From positions 16,016-80,015 of the forward strand of contig CAZDHW010000006.1 in NCBI GenBank assembly GCA_964505415.1: 64,000 bases of DNA, in the 5' to 3' direction. Positions 26,596 to 35,001 of the stretch are shown here, one piece after another. The position numbers and the translations under genes are program-made. How positions within the stretch are numbered: the first letter of the stretch is position 1; each line of letters begins with the position of its first letter. A model generated the notes under the pieces. It was not told the DNA's origin. It worked only from the letters and a program-made list of their open reading frames with translations, and did no database searches. Origin of the DNA: DTDR01 sp964505415. GTDB taxonomy: Bacteria; Hydrothermota; Tepidihabitantia; Tepidihabitantales; DTDR01.

Positions 26596-26964
26596 ATGGA
26601 AGTAAAAGCAGTAAGCCGCTATCAAAGAATTTCAGTAAAAAAGGCAAATCGTGTATTGGAATTAATTCGCGGCAAAAATGCTAAGGAGGCTTTAAATATC
26701 TTGTATTTTCTTCCCAAACCAAAGCATAAAGTACCTATTTTGAAGACTTTAAAATCAGCTATTGCCAATGCTATTTATAAAGCGGGAAAAGTAAAATTAA
26801 AAGAAGAAGATTTATATGTGAAGGAAGCAAGGGTAACACCGGGTCCAATGTTAAAAAGATGGCAAGCGGGACCAATGGGAAGGGCAATGATGATAAGAAG
26901 AAGGACTTCTCATATATATATTACTGTGGCTACTATTGAAGAAAATAAAAAAGGAGAAGAATAA
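26596..26964 (+). CDS. rplV: 50S ribosomal protein L22
   Basis: L22 lines the peptide exit tunnel. The protein is 122 residues from ATG 26596, which has AAAAGGA about 8 nt upstream and gives the expected family start (MEVKAVSRYQRISVKKANRVLELIRGK). An earlier in-frame ATG at 26518 lies inside rpsS and would add an unrelated Lys/Glu-rich extension. The tunnel hairpin near MLKRWQAGPMGRAMMIRRRTSHI is intact. Confidence 0.97.
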   Translation: MEVKAVSRYQRISVKKANRVLELIRGKNAKEALNILYFLPKPKHKVPILKTLKSAIANAIYKAGKVKLKEEDLYVKEARVTPGPMLKRWQAGPMGRAMMIRRRTSHIYITVATIEENKKGEE

Positions 26965-27599
26965 TGGGTCAGAAAACTCATCCTTATGGTTTTCGTTTAG
27001 GAATTACTAAGCAATGGAAATCCCATTGGTTTGCAGAAAAGAATTATCGGGAATATCTTTTAGAAGATTTAAAAATAAAAGATTATTTCAAAGAAAAATA
27101 TGCTGATGCTTTAATTTCTGATATTGAAATTTTGAGATTTCCTGATAGAATTAATATTTTTGTATATACTGCCCGGCCAGGATTTATTATTGGTCGGGGA
27201 GGAAAAAATAAAGACAAATTAAGGGAAGAAATTTTAAAATTAATTAATCGAAAAGTAGATGTGGATATTGATTTAGAAGCAATACGCGTACCGGAATTAG
27301 ATGCAAAAATTGTTGCTTTTCAATTGGCGCGGGAATTAGAAAAAAGGGTAGCTCATCGACGAGCAATGAAGAGACATATTAGTCAAGCGGTAAGATTGGG
27401 TGCTAAAGGAATAAAAATACGAATTTCGGGAAGAATTGCCGGTGCAGAAATTGCCCGTTCTGAATGGCTTCAAGAAGGTCGAGTACCTTTACAAACTATA
27501 AAAGCGGACATTGACTACGGAACTGACACCGCTTTTACTGTTTACGGAACAATCGGTGTAAAAGTGTGGATTTATAAAGGGGACGTTGAAACTTTATAA
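26964..27599 (+). CDS. rpsC: 30S ribosomal protein S3
   Basis: S3 forms part of the mRNA entry channel. The 211-residue protein begins MGQKTHPYGFRLGI. It has a KH domain with GRGGKNKDKLREE and the C-terminal domain with GRIAGAEIARSEWLQEGRVPLQT. The start overlaps the rplV stop by one base and has an SD (AGGAG) upstream. Confidence 0.98.
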   Translation: MGQKTHPYGFRLGITKQWKSHWFAEKNYREYLLEDLKIKDYFKEKYADALISDIEILRFPDRINIFVYTARPGFIIGRGGKNKDKLREEILKLINRKVDVDIDLEAIRVPELDAKIVAFQLARELEKRVAHRRAMKRHISQAVRLGAKGIKIRISGRIAGAEIARSEWLQEGRVPLQTIKADIDYGTDTAFTVYGTIGVKVWIYKGDVETL

Positions 27600-27612
27600 G
27601 TAGAGGAGAATT

Positions 27613-28041
27613 ATGTTAATGCCTAAAAGAGTAAAATACCGAAAACATCATCGAGGAAGAAGAAAAGGTAAGGCTACTGCAGGTAATAAGTTAGATTTTG
27701 GCGAATACGGTTTACAAGTTTTGGAACCTGCGTGGATTACAGCAGCCCAATTGGAAGCAGCGAGGGTGGCTATTACTAAATCTTTAAAGAAAACCGGTAA
27801 ATTATGGGTAAGAATATTTCCTGATAAACCGGTAACCAAAAAACCAGCAGAAACTAGAATGGGAAAAGGTAAAGGTGATGTGGCCTTTTGGGTTTCAGTA
27901 GTTAAACCAGGGCGGGTAATTTTTGAACTAGAAGGAGTTAGTGAGGAAGAGGCGATACATGCTTTTAATTTAGCAAAAGCAAAGTTGCCTTGTAAAACGA
28001 GAATATTGAAAAGAGAAGAAATTGTTTATGAAACCAGCTGA
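27613..28041 (+). CDS. rplP: 50S ribosomal protein L16
   Basis: L16 helps position tRNA in the A and P sites. The 142-residue protein starts MLMPKRVKYRKHHRGR, matching the family, with a GAGGAG SD at 27602-27607. The RMGKGKGD segment, which holds the arginine hydroxylated in some bacteria, is conserved. The 3' end overlaps rpmC. Confidence 0.97.
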   Translation: MLMPKRVKYRKHHRGRRKGKATAGNKLDFGEYGLQVLEPAWITAAQLEAARVAITKSLKKTGKLWVRIFPDKPVTKKPAETRMGKGKGDVAFWVSVVKPGRVIFELEGVSEEEAIHAFNLAKAKLPCKTRILKREEIVYETS

Positions 28042-28261
28042 ATTGCGAGAACTTTCTGATGAAGAACTTTTAAGGAAATATTTTGAATTAACTGACGAAT
28101 ATTTTAAATTGAGAATACGAAAGGTTACCGAAACATTACCTAATCCTTTGAGATTAAGAACGATAAGAAAGGATATCGCACGTGTTTTGACTGTTTTAAG
28201 AGAACGAGGTTATACAAAAGAGAAAGTTTTACTTTGGGGTAGAAAATATGCGCGGCCGTAG
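28028..28261 (+). CDS. rpmC: 50S ribosomal protein L29
   Basis: This 77-residue L29 starts at ATG 28028 (MKPAELRELSDEELLRKY), inside the end of rplP. A TTG two codons upstream is possible but unnecessary. The core LRTIRKDIARVLTVLRER is typical. A C-terminal tail of about 12 residues exceeds the usual length and overlaps rpsQ. Confidence 0.94.
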   Translation: MKPAELRELSDEELLRKYFELTDEYFKLRIRKVTETLPNPLRLRTIRKDIARVLTVLRERGYTKEKVLLWGRKYARP

Positions 28262-28487
28262 AAAGACAGTTATTGCAGTTGTTAAAAGTAATAAAATGGA
28301 TAAAACGGTTGTTTGCGAAGTAGAGCGTTTGGTAATGCATCCAAAATATAAAAAGTATATTAGAAAAAAAACAAAATTATATGCCCATGACCCTAATAAT
28401 GAATGCCAAGTGGGTGATAAAGTTCTATTGATGGAAACAAGACCTTTATCAAAATTAAAGCGTTGGCGCGTGGTGAAAAAACTATGA
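28248..28487 (+). CDS. rpsQ: 30S ribosomal protein S17
   Basis: This 79-residue OB-fold protein binds 16S rRNA helix 11. It contains the family blocks GVVKSNKMDKTVVCEVERL (as AVVKSNKMDKTVV) and HPKYKKYIRKKTKLYAHDP, then GDKVLLMETRPLSKLKRW. It overlaps rpmC upstream by 14 nt and rplN downstream by 4 nt. Confidence 0.96.
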   Translation: MRGRRKTVIAVVKSNKMDKTVVCEVERLVMHPKYKKYIRKKTKLYAHDPNNECQVGDKVLLMETRPLSKLKRWRVVKKL

Positions 28488-28852
28488 TTCAAGATTTTAC
28501 TCGTTTAGTTGTTGCTGATAATACCGGTGCTAAAGAGGCAATGGTGATTAAAGTTTTGGGAGGGTCAAAAAGAAAATATGGATATGTAGGTGATATCGTG
28601 GTGGTAACAATAAAAGATGCAGTTCCTCAAGCACCGATTAAAAAAGGTGATAAAGTCCGAGCAGTGATTGTGCGAACTAAAAAAGAATATCGACGACCAG
28701 ACGGTTCCTACATTCGTTTTGATGATAATGCTTGTGTTTTAATTGATGAAAAGGGCGAGCCTCGGGGTACTAGAGTTTTTGGTCCGGTTGCTCGAGAACT
28801 AAGGGATAAAATGTTTACCAAAATTATTTCTTTAGCAGCTGAAGTAGTATGA
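28484..28852 (+). CDS. rplN: 50S ribosomal protein L14
   Basis: L14 lies at the subunit interface. The protein is 122 residues from ATG 28484, which overlaps the rpsQ stop (ATGA) and gives the standard MIQDFTRLVVADNTGAKE start. The RGTRVFGPVARELRDK block is conserved. A possible earlier start would add seven residues not found in the family. Confidence 0.97.
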   Translation: MIQDFTRLVVADNTGAKEAMVIKVLGGSKRKYGYVGDIVVVTIKDAVPQAPIKKGDKVRAVIVRTKKEYRRPDGSYIRFDDNACVLIDEKGEPRGTRVFGPVARELRDKMFTKIISLAAEVV

Positions 28853-29181
28853 GATTAAAGACTTATCTTAAAAAGAATGATATCGTGGAGGTAATTTCTG
28901 GCGAAGAAAAAGGGAAAAGAGGTAAGATTATTAAAATGCTTTATGAAAAAGATAAAAATATGGTACGAGCAATTGTTGAAGGTGTGAATTTGCATAAAAA
29001 ACATCAAAAACCTCGAGGTGCCGATCAACCAGGTGGAATTATCGATATTCCGTTACCTTTACCTGTGTGTAAATTAGCTTTGATTTGTCCCAAATGTGGG
29101 CAGAAAACAAAAGTTAAAAGAGAAAAAATTGAAGGGAAAAGAGTAAGAATTTGTAAAAAGTGTAATGAAATCATTGACTGA
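28849..29181 (+). CDS. rplX: 50S ribosomal protein L24
   Basis: L24 initiates 50S assembly. The 110-residue protein has the KOW core VISGEEKGKRGKIIKML and GVNLHKKHQKP. The C-terminal part carries a four-cysteine motif (CPKCG then CKKC), the zinc-ribbon form seen in many bacteria. It overlaps rplN by 4 nt and rplE by 17 nt. Confidence 0.95.
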   Translation: MRLKTYLKKNDIVEVISGEEKGKRGKIIKMLYEKDKNMVRAIVEGVNLHKKHQKPRGADQPGGIIDIPLPLPVCKLALICPKCGQKTKVKREKIEGKRVRICKKCNEIID

Positions 29182-29746
29182 AAATCAAGGAAAAACAAAA
29201 TCCATACCTCGGTTATTAAAGGAATATCGGGAAAGAATTATTCCTACATTAATGAAAAAATTTGGTTACAAAAATCCTATGCAAGTGCCAAAATTAAAAA
29301 AAATTGTAATAAATGTAGCTGCGGGAGAAGCTATTTCTGATCCCAAAATTCTAGATATTATCAGTGAAGATTTAAGTTTAATAACTGGTCAAAAACCGAT
29401 GATTGTGAGGGCAAAAAGGTCGGTCTCCGCTTTTAAATTAAGAAAAGGCGTTCCTATTGCTTGTAAAGTTACTTTAAGAGGATATCGGATGTACGAATTT
29501 TTGGATCGATTTTTAAATTTTGCTGCTCCGCGAATAAGAGATTTCCGTGGTTTTGATCCTAATTCTTTTGATACCCGCGGAAATTATAATTTAGGTATTT
29601 CTGAACAAGTGATTTTTCCGGAAATTGATGCAAGTAAGGTAAAAAAAATTTTCGGTATGGATATTGCTATTGTAACCACCGCAGAAAAAGATGACGAAGC
29701 TAAGGCGTTGCTAGAAGAGTTGGGAATGGTATTTAAAAAGGAGTAA
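29165..29746 (+). CDS. rplE: 50S ribosomal protein L5
   Basis: L5 binds 5S rRNA and contacts P-site tRNA. The 193-residue protein has the family segments IPRLLKEYRE, VPKLKKIVINVAAGEA and the FRGFDPNSFDTRGNYNLGISEQVIFPEID block. An N-terminal extension of about 12 residues is encoded within the rplX overlap. Confidence 0.96.
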   Translation: MKSLTENQGKTKSIPRLLKEYRERIIPTLMKKFGYKNPMQVPKLKKIVINVAAGEAISDPKILDIISEDLSLITGQKPMIVRAKRSVSAFKLRKGVPIACKVTLRGYRMYEFLDRFLNFAAPRIRDFRGFDPNSFDTRGNYNLGISEQVIFPEIDASKVKKIFGMDIAIVTTAEKDDEAKALLEELGMVFKKE

Positions 29747-29747
29747 A

Positions 29748-29933
29748 ATGGCAAGAAAATGTCAGATTGAAAAAAGTAAAAAAGAACCAAGGTATAAAAC
29801 AAGGATCAGATTTCGGTGCCAAAGATGTTTTCGTGCGCGTGGATATTTAAGAAAATTTGGGCTTTGTCGAATTTGTTTTCGAGAATTAGCTTTAAGAGGT
29901 GAAATTCCGGGTGTGAGGAAAGCAAGTTGGTAA
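29748..29933 (+). CDS. rpsN: 30S ribosomal protein S14, zinc type
   Basis: This 61-residue short S14 keeps the zinc ribbon CQRC and CRIC and ends GVRKASW, which identifies the C+ type (also called rpsZ). An SD (AAGGAG) precedes ATG 29748. Confidence 0.96.
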   Translation: MARKCQIEKSKKEPRYKTRIRFRCQRCFRARGYLRKFGLCRICFRELALRGEIPGVRKASW

Positions 29934-29944
29934 TAGGGGGAAGG

Positions 29945-30340
29945 ATGGTTACGGATCCAATTAGTGATATGTTAACCAGAATAAGAAATGCTTTAATGGT
30001 CCGCCATAAGGAAGTAAGAATACCTTATTCCAAAATGAAATTAGAAATTGCTAGGATTCTTTTGGAAGAAGGTTATATTACCAATTTCCAAGTTATTGGT
30101 GAAGGAGTTAAAAAAGAAATTAACATTATTTTAAAATATACCGAAGATGGTAAACCTGTCATTTATGGGTTAAAAAGAATTTCTAAACCTAGCCGAAGGG
30201 TTTATGTAGGGGTGAAAGAAATTCCTAAAGTAAAAGGGGGCTTGGGAATTGCTATTCTTTCTACTCCCAAAGGAATTCTTACTGATCGCCAGGCTAGAAA
30301 AGAAAATGTTGGTGGTGAATTACTTTTGGAGGTTTGGTGA
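29945..30340 (+). CDS. rpsH: 30S ribosomal protein S8
   Basis: S8 organises the central domain of 16S rRNA and in E. coli represses the spc operon. The protein is 131 residues from ATG 29945 (MVTDPISDMLTRIRNALMV), with AGGGGG upstream; an earlier TTG would add six residues. The C-terminal LSTPKGILTDRQARKENVGGELLLEVW is typical. It is the last ribosomal gene here: rplF, rplR, rpsE, rpmD, rplO and secY do not follow. Confidence 0.97.
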   Translation: MVTDPISDMLTRIRNALMVRHKEVRIPYSKMKLEIARILLEEGYITNFQVIGEGVKKEINIILKYTEDGKPVIYGLKRISKPSRRVYVGVKEIPKVKGGLGIAILSTPKGILTDRQARKENVGGELLLEVW

Positions 30341-30510
30341 TTTTTTTAATTACTCAAACAATTTTTTCACAAAATTTTTTAAGGAGATTCAGTTTTGGAT
30401 TTTTAGGGTTTATTTATTTAGTATTAGGTTTTTTATTATTTTCCATAATTTTTTGGTCAGTTTATCTGTGGTTAGTTAAGGGAAAGAAAAAAAACAATAA
30501 CAACTTTTAA
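30337..30510 (+). CDS. Small single-span membrane protein downstream of rpsH
   Basis: This is a 57-codon frame starting with GTG 30337, which overlaps the rpsH stop (GTGA) and has GGAGG about 6 nt upstream. The product has a polar or basic N-terminus of about 18 residues, one strong membrane segment (about 19-47, Phe/Leu/Ile/Trp-rich) and a basic Lys/Asn-rich tail (KGKKKNNNNF). Size and topology resemble CcmD-like or other small helper proteins, but no family is recognised. The SD, overlap, hydrophobic segment and clean stop favour a real gene. It replaces rplF in the normal spc order. Confidence 0.6.
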   Translation: MIFLITQTIFSQNFLRRFSFGFLGFIYLVLGFLLFSIIFWSVYLWLVKGKKKNNNNF

Positions 30511-30529
30511 TAGTTTTTTTAATTAGTAA

Positions 30530-31210
30530 TTACGGTATTTCTCTAATGATCACAATTGGTGTCATTTCATCCCCCTGACCCCCAGGATTATCTTTGAGAA
30601 TTTGTTCAATAAGTTTTTTATTAACATTATTAGAAGCCCCCACTACCCAGCTACCACCTATATCATTCACATCAACGATAGCTACTGGTAAAGAAAAATG
30701 TTTACTGATTTTTTTAGCCACTTTATCCGGCTCTTTTGGCCCCATTATTACACATTCATAGTACTCTTTTATTCCTGAGGTATAGGGAGCATCGATCATT
30801 GCTGCTTGTTTGCCTGCAATCCGGTAAAAATCACCTCTTCTCCCTAAAAGCTTTGTAATTCCACTAAAAATAGCCGCAATAAAAATTCTTATTTTACCGC
30901 ATTCTTTTATGGCACATTCCATACTATAAGGATTTCTTAAACCAGTTCCGTAAGGCACTTTTCTTACAAATCGCCAAAGAATTTTAGCTAAAAAAGAAAC
31001 TTTTATATCTTTTATGGGAATTGCTCTTCCTTGAGCAGAAGCTACAGCACTTTCACTTATGGTTATTATATCATTCTCTTTTAACACTTCGTGGGTAGCT
31101 TCTTTAATAATAGTTATTAAATTATCCCCTTTTTTAATTAATTTAGTTTTTATTGGAATTCTTAAATATTTTTTATTTTCAATTTCTATAATTGATTTTT
31201 TATTTTTCAT
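30530..31210 (-). CDS. Coenzyme F420-0:L-glutamate ligase-like protein
   Basis: This 226-residue protein resembles the CofE/FbiB N-terminal F420 ligase domain. It shows IPIKTKLIKKGDNL, DIITISESAVASAQGRA and the central GLRNPYSMECAI region; SMECAIKECGK is typical of a bacterial subgroup. CofE adds glutamates to F420 using GTP, but this subgroup also occurs in organisms without other F420 genes, and none is seen here. The actual acceptor is therefore uncertain. The ATG directly follows the stop of the upstream DUF5916 gene with no SD, so the two are probably cotranscribed. Confidence 0.75.
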   Translation of the reverse strand: MKNKKSIIEIENKKYLRIPIKTKLIKKGDNLITIIKEATHEVLKENDIITISESAVASAQGRAIPIKDIKVSFLAKILWRFVRKVPYGTGLRNPYSMECAIKECGKIRIFIAAIFSGITKLLGRRGDFYRIAGKQAAMIDAPYTSGIKEYYECVIMGPKEPDKVAKKISKHFSLPVAIVDVNDIGGSWVVGASNNVNKKLIEQILKDNPGGQGDEMTPIVIIREIP

Positions 31211-33274
31211 TTACAAGAAGATTAGATATTTAATTTTAAAAACAAAAGCACTAATTTTACCTGGCAAGGGATTAAAAAGGGGAAGGGTAAAGGCAAAGTA
31301 AACTGAACTTTTGGGTAAAAAATTATAAGTAAATAAAAAGGATAAATTATTTCCTATTTCAACCTTCTCTTTTCCTTCAGGTAAATATCTTATCAATTGG
31401 TTATTTATCCGAAAATGAATGTTATTAGTTAAAGAATAATTTAAAAAGAAGATAAAAGAATTACTTACATCCTTTTTAAAATTAAGTCTCTCAAGGCTAT
31501 CATATTCTAAAAGATTGTCGCAAGTAAAACTTAATTTTAAATTAGGTAAAAGGTCATAAGCTAAATATAAATTTATTGAACCATAAGGAGCAAAATAGTA
31601 TTTGCGGTAATTATATACTTTTTTATAATAAGAAAATAATAAATTACTTTTAAATTTTTTATGATAGGGTGAAGAGAGATAAAGAAAGCAACCATAAGAG
31701 TTATACCAAAGATTATTTTCGTAATTTTTAAAAAGATGAAAATTAAAAGAAGTTGACATCTGATTTTCAAATGTGAAACTAAGAAAAGGTGCGAAGGAAT
31801 AAGCAATTCCTTTTTCCCATTTCCAATCTTTAAAAAGATTTAAATAATTGCCAATACAAAAAGCGCGAAGAAAAGGAAGATTATAAAAACCATAATAAAA
31901 AGAATTTGTATTGCCAATGCCACTTTCTTGAAAATACCCAATTTCAGAAATATCAAACTCTGGCGAAAGATGAAAAAAAAGATTTGAAACATTAAGATTT
32001 TTATAGTAAAAATTGTTAATAAATATTAAGTATTCCCCATTCTTATCATTTTTTTTAGTTTTGCCTAAATAAAAAATGGGGTTAAAATAATCAAAATTAA
32101 AGTTTCCATCAACATTAAAAGCTTCATTTTCCATTCTAAAATTTTCTTTAGAATAATAGCCAATACCCAAAGAAGAATTTTTCAAAATTTTTGATTTAAA
32201 ACGACCAATCTTGTATAGGCTTTTTAATTCATTTTCTAAACTATCAGTAAAAATTGAGAGAAAAGAAAAATCAAAATTTTTTTCCTGAAGAATAATTTTT
32301 GCTCCCAAATTTATAGGCACAATCCTTCCTGATGGCATTGCTTTCCCAATTTTTCGAGTATAAGGCAAAGTAAAAATCTGAGAAGATAATGAATATATTT
32401 CATTACCTTCAATAAAGAAAGGTCTTTTTTCAGGAACGAATATTTCATATTTAGAAATATTTATCTGATAAGGATCAGCTTCAATCTGAGCAAAATCCGG
32501 AAAAAGGGTGGTAGTCAAAGAAACTTCGGAAGTTATTTTCCAATCTATATCAAGACCTCCTTTTAAACTGATCTTTTTTTCTTCCCGTTTAATAAGAGAA
32601 AAAGGAAAAATTTCTAAATAAAAACCTTTTTTACCTGGTTTTACGCCAACAAGTCTGCCACTTTGGGCGATTCGAAAAATGTCTTTTTTTTGGGCTACCC
32701 ACCAGTTGCTTTCGTCATTATAATTAATTATTCTTTCAAAATTTATATTCCATTCCGATAAGTCTTCTTTATATCTAATTGTTTTAAAAGGGACTTTAAA
32801 TTCAGCGAAATATCCCCAAGAATAAATTTTTACTGCTGAATACCAAATACCATCCCAATTATAATCAAAACTGTTACCACCTTCGTAAAATTTTCCATCA
32901 AATTGCACATTACCTAAATTGATAGCAAAATAATAGGCATTTTGATTATCTTTAAAAGTATCAATAATAAAACCTACTCGGTCACCATAACAATGTTCTC
33001 TTTCAGATACAGTCTTTTTTAACTTTCTAATATCTTTCATATAAGCTTTGAAAGCTACGTATAAAGCTTCATTATCAAATAAGAGATAAACGGTTGTTGA
33101 TTCACTTGGTATTTTTCCTTCATTAGGATATCTTTGAATGAAATCTTTGGCAGAATCTCCTTTTTGCCAGATGATATCAATTTTTCCGTCAATAATGGGT
33201 GGTTTATCGATGTAGATAGCTTTGATTATTTTTGCTGAAGAATTTATTAAAAAGAGAAAAATAAAAAAAATCAT
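31211..33274 (-). CDS. CBM9-like / DUF5916 outer-membrane protein
   Basis: This 687-residue protein has a signal peptide (residues 1-14). An N-terminal CBM9-type sugar-binding-like domain follows (IDKPPIIDGKIDIIWQKGDSA onward to about residue 200). The long C-terminal part is rich in aromatic strands and typical of DUF5916, predicted to form an outer-membrane beta-barrel. The join contains the SGRLVGVKPGKKG and FPDFAQIEADP segments characteristic of the family. These proteins are frequent in Bacteroidota, Gemmatimonadota and WOR-3; function is unproven. A promoter ends 6 nt before the ATG. Confidence 0.85.
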   Translation of the reverse strand: MIFFIFLFLINSSAKIIKAIYIDKPPIIDGKIDIIWQKGDSAKDFIQRYPNEGKIPSESTTVYLLFDNEALYVAFKAYMKDIRKLKKTVSEREHCYGDRVGFIIDTFKDNQNAYYFAINLGNVQFDGKFYEGGNSFDYNWDGIWYSAVKIYSWGYFAEFKVPFKTIRYKEDLSEWNINFERIINYNDESNWWVAQKKDIFRIAQSGRLVGVKPGKKGFYLEIFPFSLIKREEKKISLKGGLDIDWKITSEVSLTTTLFPDFAQIEADPYQINISKYEIFVPEKRPFFIEGNEIYSLSSQIFTLPYTRKIGKAMPSGRIVPINLGAKIILQEKNFDFSFLSIFTDSLENELKSLYKIGRFKSKILKNSSLGIGYYSKENFRMENEAFNVDGNFNFDYFNPIFYLGKTKKNDKNGEYLIFINNFYYKNLNVSNLFFHLSPEFDISEIGYFQESGIGNTNSFYYGFYNLPFLRAFCIGNYLNLFKDWKWEKGIAYSFAPFLSFTFENQMSTSFNFHLFKNYENNLWYNSYGCFLYLSSPYHKKFKSNLLFSYYKKVYNYRKYYFAPYGSINLYLAYDLLPNLKLSFTCDNLLEYDSLERLNFKKDVSNSFIFFLNYSLTNNIHFRINNQLIRYLPEGKEKVEIGNNLSFLFTYNFLPKSSVYFAFTLPLFNPLPGKISAFVFKIKYLIFL

Positions 33275-33280
33275 AATTTT

Positions 33281-33308
33281 ATAATAAAAAAAAAATTGAA
33301 AAATTCAA
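33281..33308 (-). promoter_or_regulatory. Promoter of DUF5916 gene, leaderless type
   Basis: On the minus strand TTGAAT (33303-33308), a 16-nt spacer and TATTAT (33281-33286) lie 6 nt before ATG 33274. No SD is present. It interlocks with the lipB promoter on the other strand. Confidence 0.6.
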
Positions 33309-33324
33309 GGAAATTTTTTATAAT
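33296..33324 (+). promoter_or_regulatory. Promoter of lipB, leaderless type
   Basis: TTGAAA (33296-33301), a 17-nt spacer and TATAAT (33319-33324) lie 8 nt before ATG 33333. There is no SD. The -35 lies inside the spacer of the opposing DUF5916 promoter. Confidence 0.75.
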
Positions 33325-33332
33325 TTAGATTA

Positions 33333-33953
33333 ATGGAAATTATTGATTTAGGAAAAAAAGGATTTTTAGAAACTTATCAATTACAAAAATTTTATGTGGA
33401 AAAAAGAAGAAATAATGAAATCGATGATTTATTGATTTTGGTTGAACACCCAACAGTAATTACTATTGGCAGAAACGGCAAAATAGAAAATCTTTTGATT
33501 CCGATGGCTAAATTGAAAGAATTAGGTATTGAATTTTATCAAATTGAAAGGGGCGGAGATATTACCCTTCATAATTATGGTCAATTGGTTGGTTATTTGA
33601 TTTTTTATTTAAAAAATGGTTTTTGGGAGATGAAAAAATTTATTATCTCTATTGAAAATTTAATCATTGCTCTTTTAAAATCTTTTGGTATAAATGGTGA
33701 AAAAAAGGAAAAATTAATCGGCATTTTCGTCAACGATAGGAAAATCTGTTCTATTGGAATGGCTATTGACAAAAATATTACTTTTCATGGTTTTGCTTTA
33801 AATGTAAATAACGATCTAAGTTATTTTCAGTTGATTAATCCTTGCGGAATAAAGGGATTAAAAATAACTTCTATAAAAGAAGAATTAAAAAAAGATATTT
33901 CTGTAGAAGAAGTGAAAAAAGAATTAATCAAAATTTTCAAAAATGGCTTTTGA
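33333..33953 (+). CDS. lipB: Octanoyl-[ACP]:protein N-octanoyltransferase
   Basis: LipB moves octanoyl from ACP to lipoyl domains, the first step of lipoate synthesis. The 206-residue protein has IGRNGKIENLL, the RGGDITLHNYGQLVGYLI block, Lys137 and the catalytic Cys171 in INPCGIKG. These match the Cys/Lys dyad of E. coli LipB. lipA is not in the window. The 3' end overlaps the M50 protease gene by 11 nt, so lipB heads an operon with the protease, fabD and a membrane protein. Confidence 0.95.
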   Translation: MEIIDLGKKGFLETYQLQKFYVEKRRNNEIDDLLILVEHPTVITIGRNGKIENLLIPMAKLKELGIEFYQIERGGDITLHNYGQLVGYLIFYLKNGFWEMKKFIISIENLIIALLKSFGINGEKKEKLIGIFVNDRKICSIGMAIDKNITFHGFALNVNNDLSYFQLINPCGIKGLKITSIKEELKKDISVEEVKKELIKIFKNGF

Positions 33954-35001
33954 TTCTAAACGGGAAGATTTGGTAGTTTTGATAAACAGTTATTTTGAAA
34001 TTTATCAAATTGGGGAAAGAGAATTTATAGGTAAAGTTAGAGAACCTTTAGAGATAAATTTAAAAAATTTAAAAATGGCTTTAGAATCTTATGGCTATTT
34101 TCCTTTCTTCTTTAAAAAGAAAAAAATCCACATGCTTACTTTAATCCCCAAAATTGCTAAAGAAAAGAAAAAAGAAAATTATTGGATAAATTTATTACTT
34201 TTTATTTTGACTCTTTTTACAACTTTATTGGTCGGTTCTTTCCATCAAGGTGGAAATCCTTTTTCTAAAATTACCGATATTTTTTTAGGCATTCCCTTTT
34301 CTTTTTCGCTTTTAGCCATTCTTGGTTTTCATGAACTTGGTCATTATTTTTTCGCCAAAAAAGAGAATGTATCCGTATCTCTTCCTTATTTTTTACCCGT
34401 TCCCCATCCTTTAATTGGCACTATGGGAGCTTTTATTAAAATGCGTTCAATCATTCCTTCTAAAAGGGCTTTAATTAAAGTTGGGGTTGCTGGTCCTTTG
34501 ACTGGTTTTTTAATGGCATTGCCAATTACTTATTTTGGTTTAAGACTTTCTAAAGTTATAAAGTTAGAAGAAATAAAATATGGATTATCGTTAGGAAATT
34601 CAATTATCTTTTCTTTGTTATCAAAATTTGTTTTTAAAAATATACCTAATGGCTATGATATTCTTTTACATCCGATGGCGTTTGCCGGTTGGTTAGGTTT
34701 TTTTGTTACGGCTTTAAATCTTATACCTTTAGGACAATTGGATGGTGGCCATATCGCTTATGCCCTTTTTGGCCGTTTAAAAATATTTATTTTAAGCATT
34801 TTAGCAATTCTTCTTTTTCTTTCTCGTTATTGGTTAGGTTGGGCGTTTTGGGTATTAATTGTCTCTCTTTTAGGGTTAAGACATCCTCCGGTTCAAGACG
34901 AGATAACACCTTTAAGAAAAAGGGATATATTTTTGGCAATATTAGCTTTAATAATATTAATTTTATCTTTTCCTCCGGTTCCCTTTTCAATGGGAAGATG
35001 A
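33943..35001 (+). CDS. M50 family site-2-protease-like intramembrane metalloprotease
   Basis: This 352-residue multi-span membrane protein has the zinc motif HELGH at 130-134 inside a hydrophobic segment and the second motif LDGGH near residue 267. Together they form the S2P active site. The N-terminal 75 residues are soluble, and no PDZ domain is visible, unlike RseP. It belongs to the PDZ-less M50 group often called peptidase M50 or YwhC-like. The substrate is unknown. The stop overlaps the fabD start (ATGA). Confidence 0.88.
   Translation: MAFDSKREDLVVLINSYFEIYQIGEREFIGKVREPLEINLKNLKMALESYGYFPFFFKKKKIHMLTLIPKIAKEKKKENYWINLLLFILTLFTTLLVGSFHQGGNPFSKITDIFLGIPFSFSLLAILGFHELGHYFFAKKENVSVSLPYFLPVPHPLIGTMGAFIKMRSIIPSKRALIKVGVAGPLTGFLMALPITYFGLRLSKVIKLEEIKYGLSLGNSIIFSLLSKFVFKNIPNGYDILLHPMAFAGWLGFFVTALNLIPLGQLDGGHIAYALFGRLKIFILSILAILLFLSRYWLGWAFWVLIVSLLGLRHPPVQDEITPLRKRDIFLAILALIILILSFPPVPFSMGR

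Noticed and set aside
30249..30479. A 76-codon plus-strand frame over the end of rpsH
   Set aside because: It overlaps rpsH in another frame and then the 57-codon GTG frame. Only the latter has a well-placed SD and a stop/start overlap.
34689..34997. Upstream extension of the fabD frame by about 100 codons
   Set aside because: It lies inside the M50 protease gene in another frame; FabD homologues begin at the ATG overlapping the protease stop.
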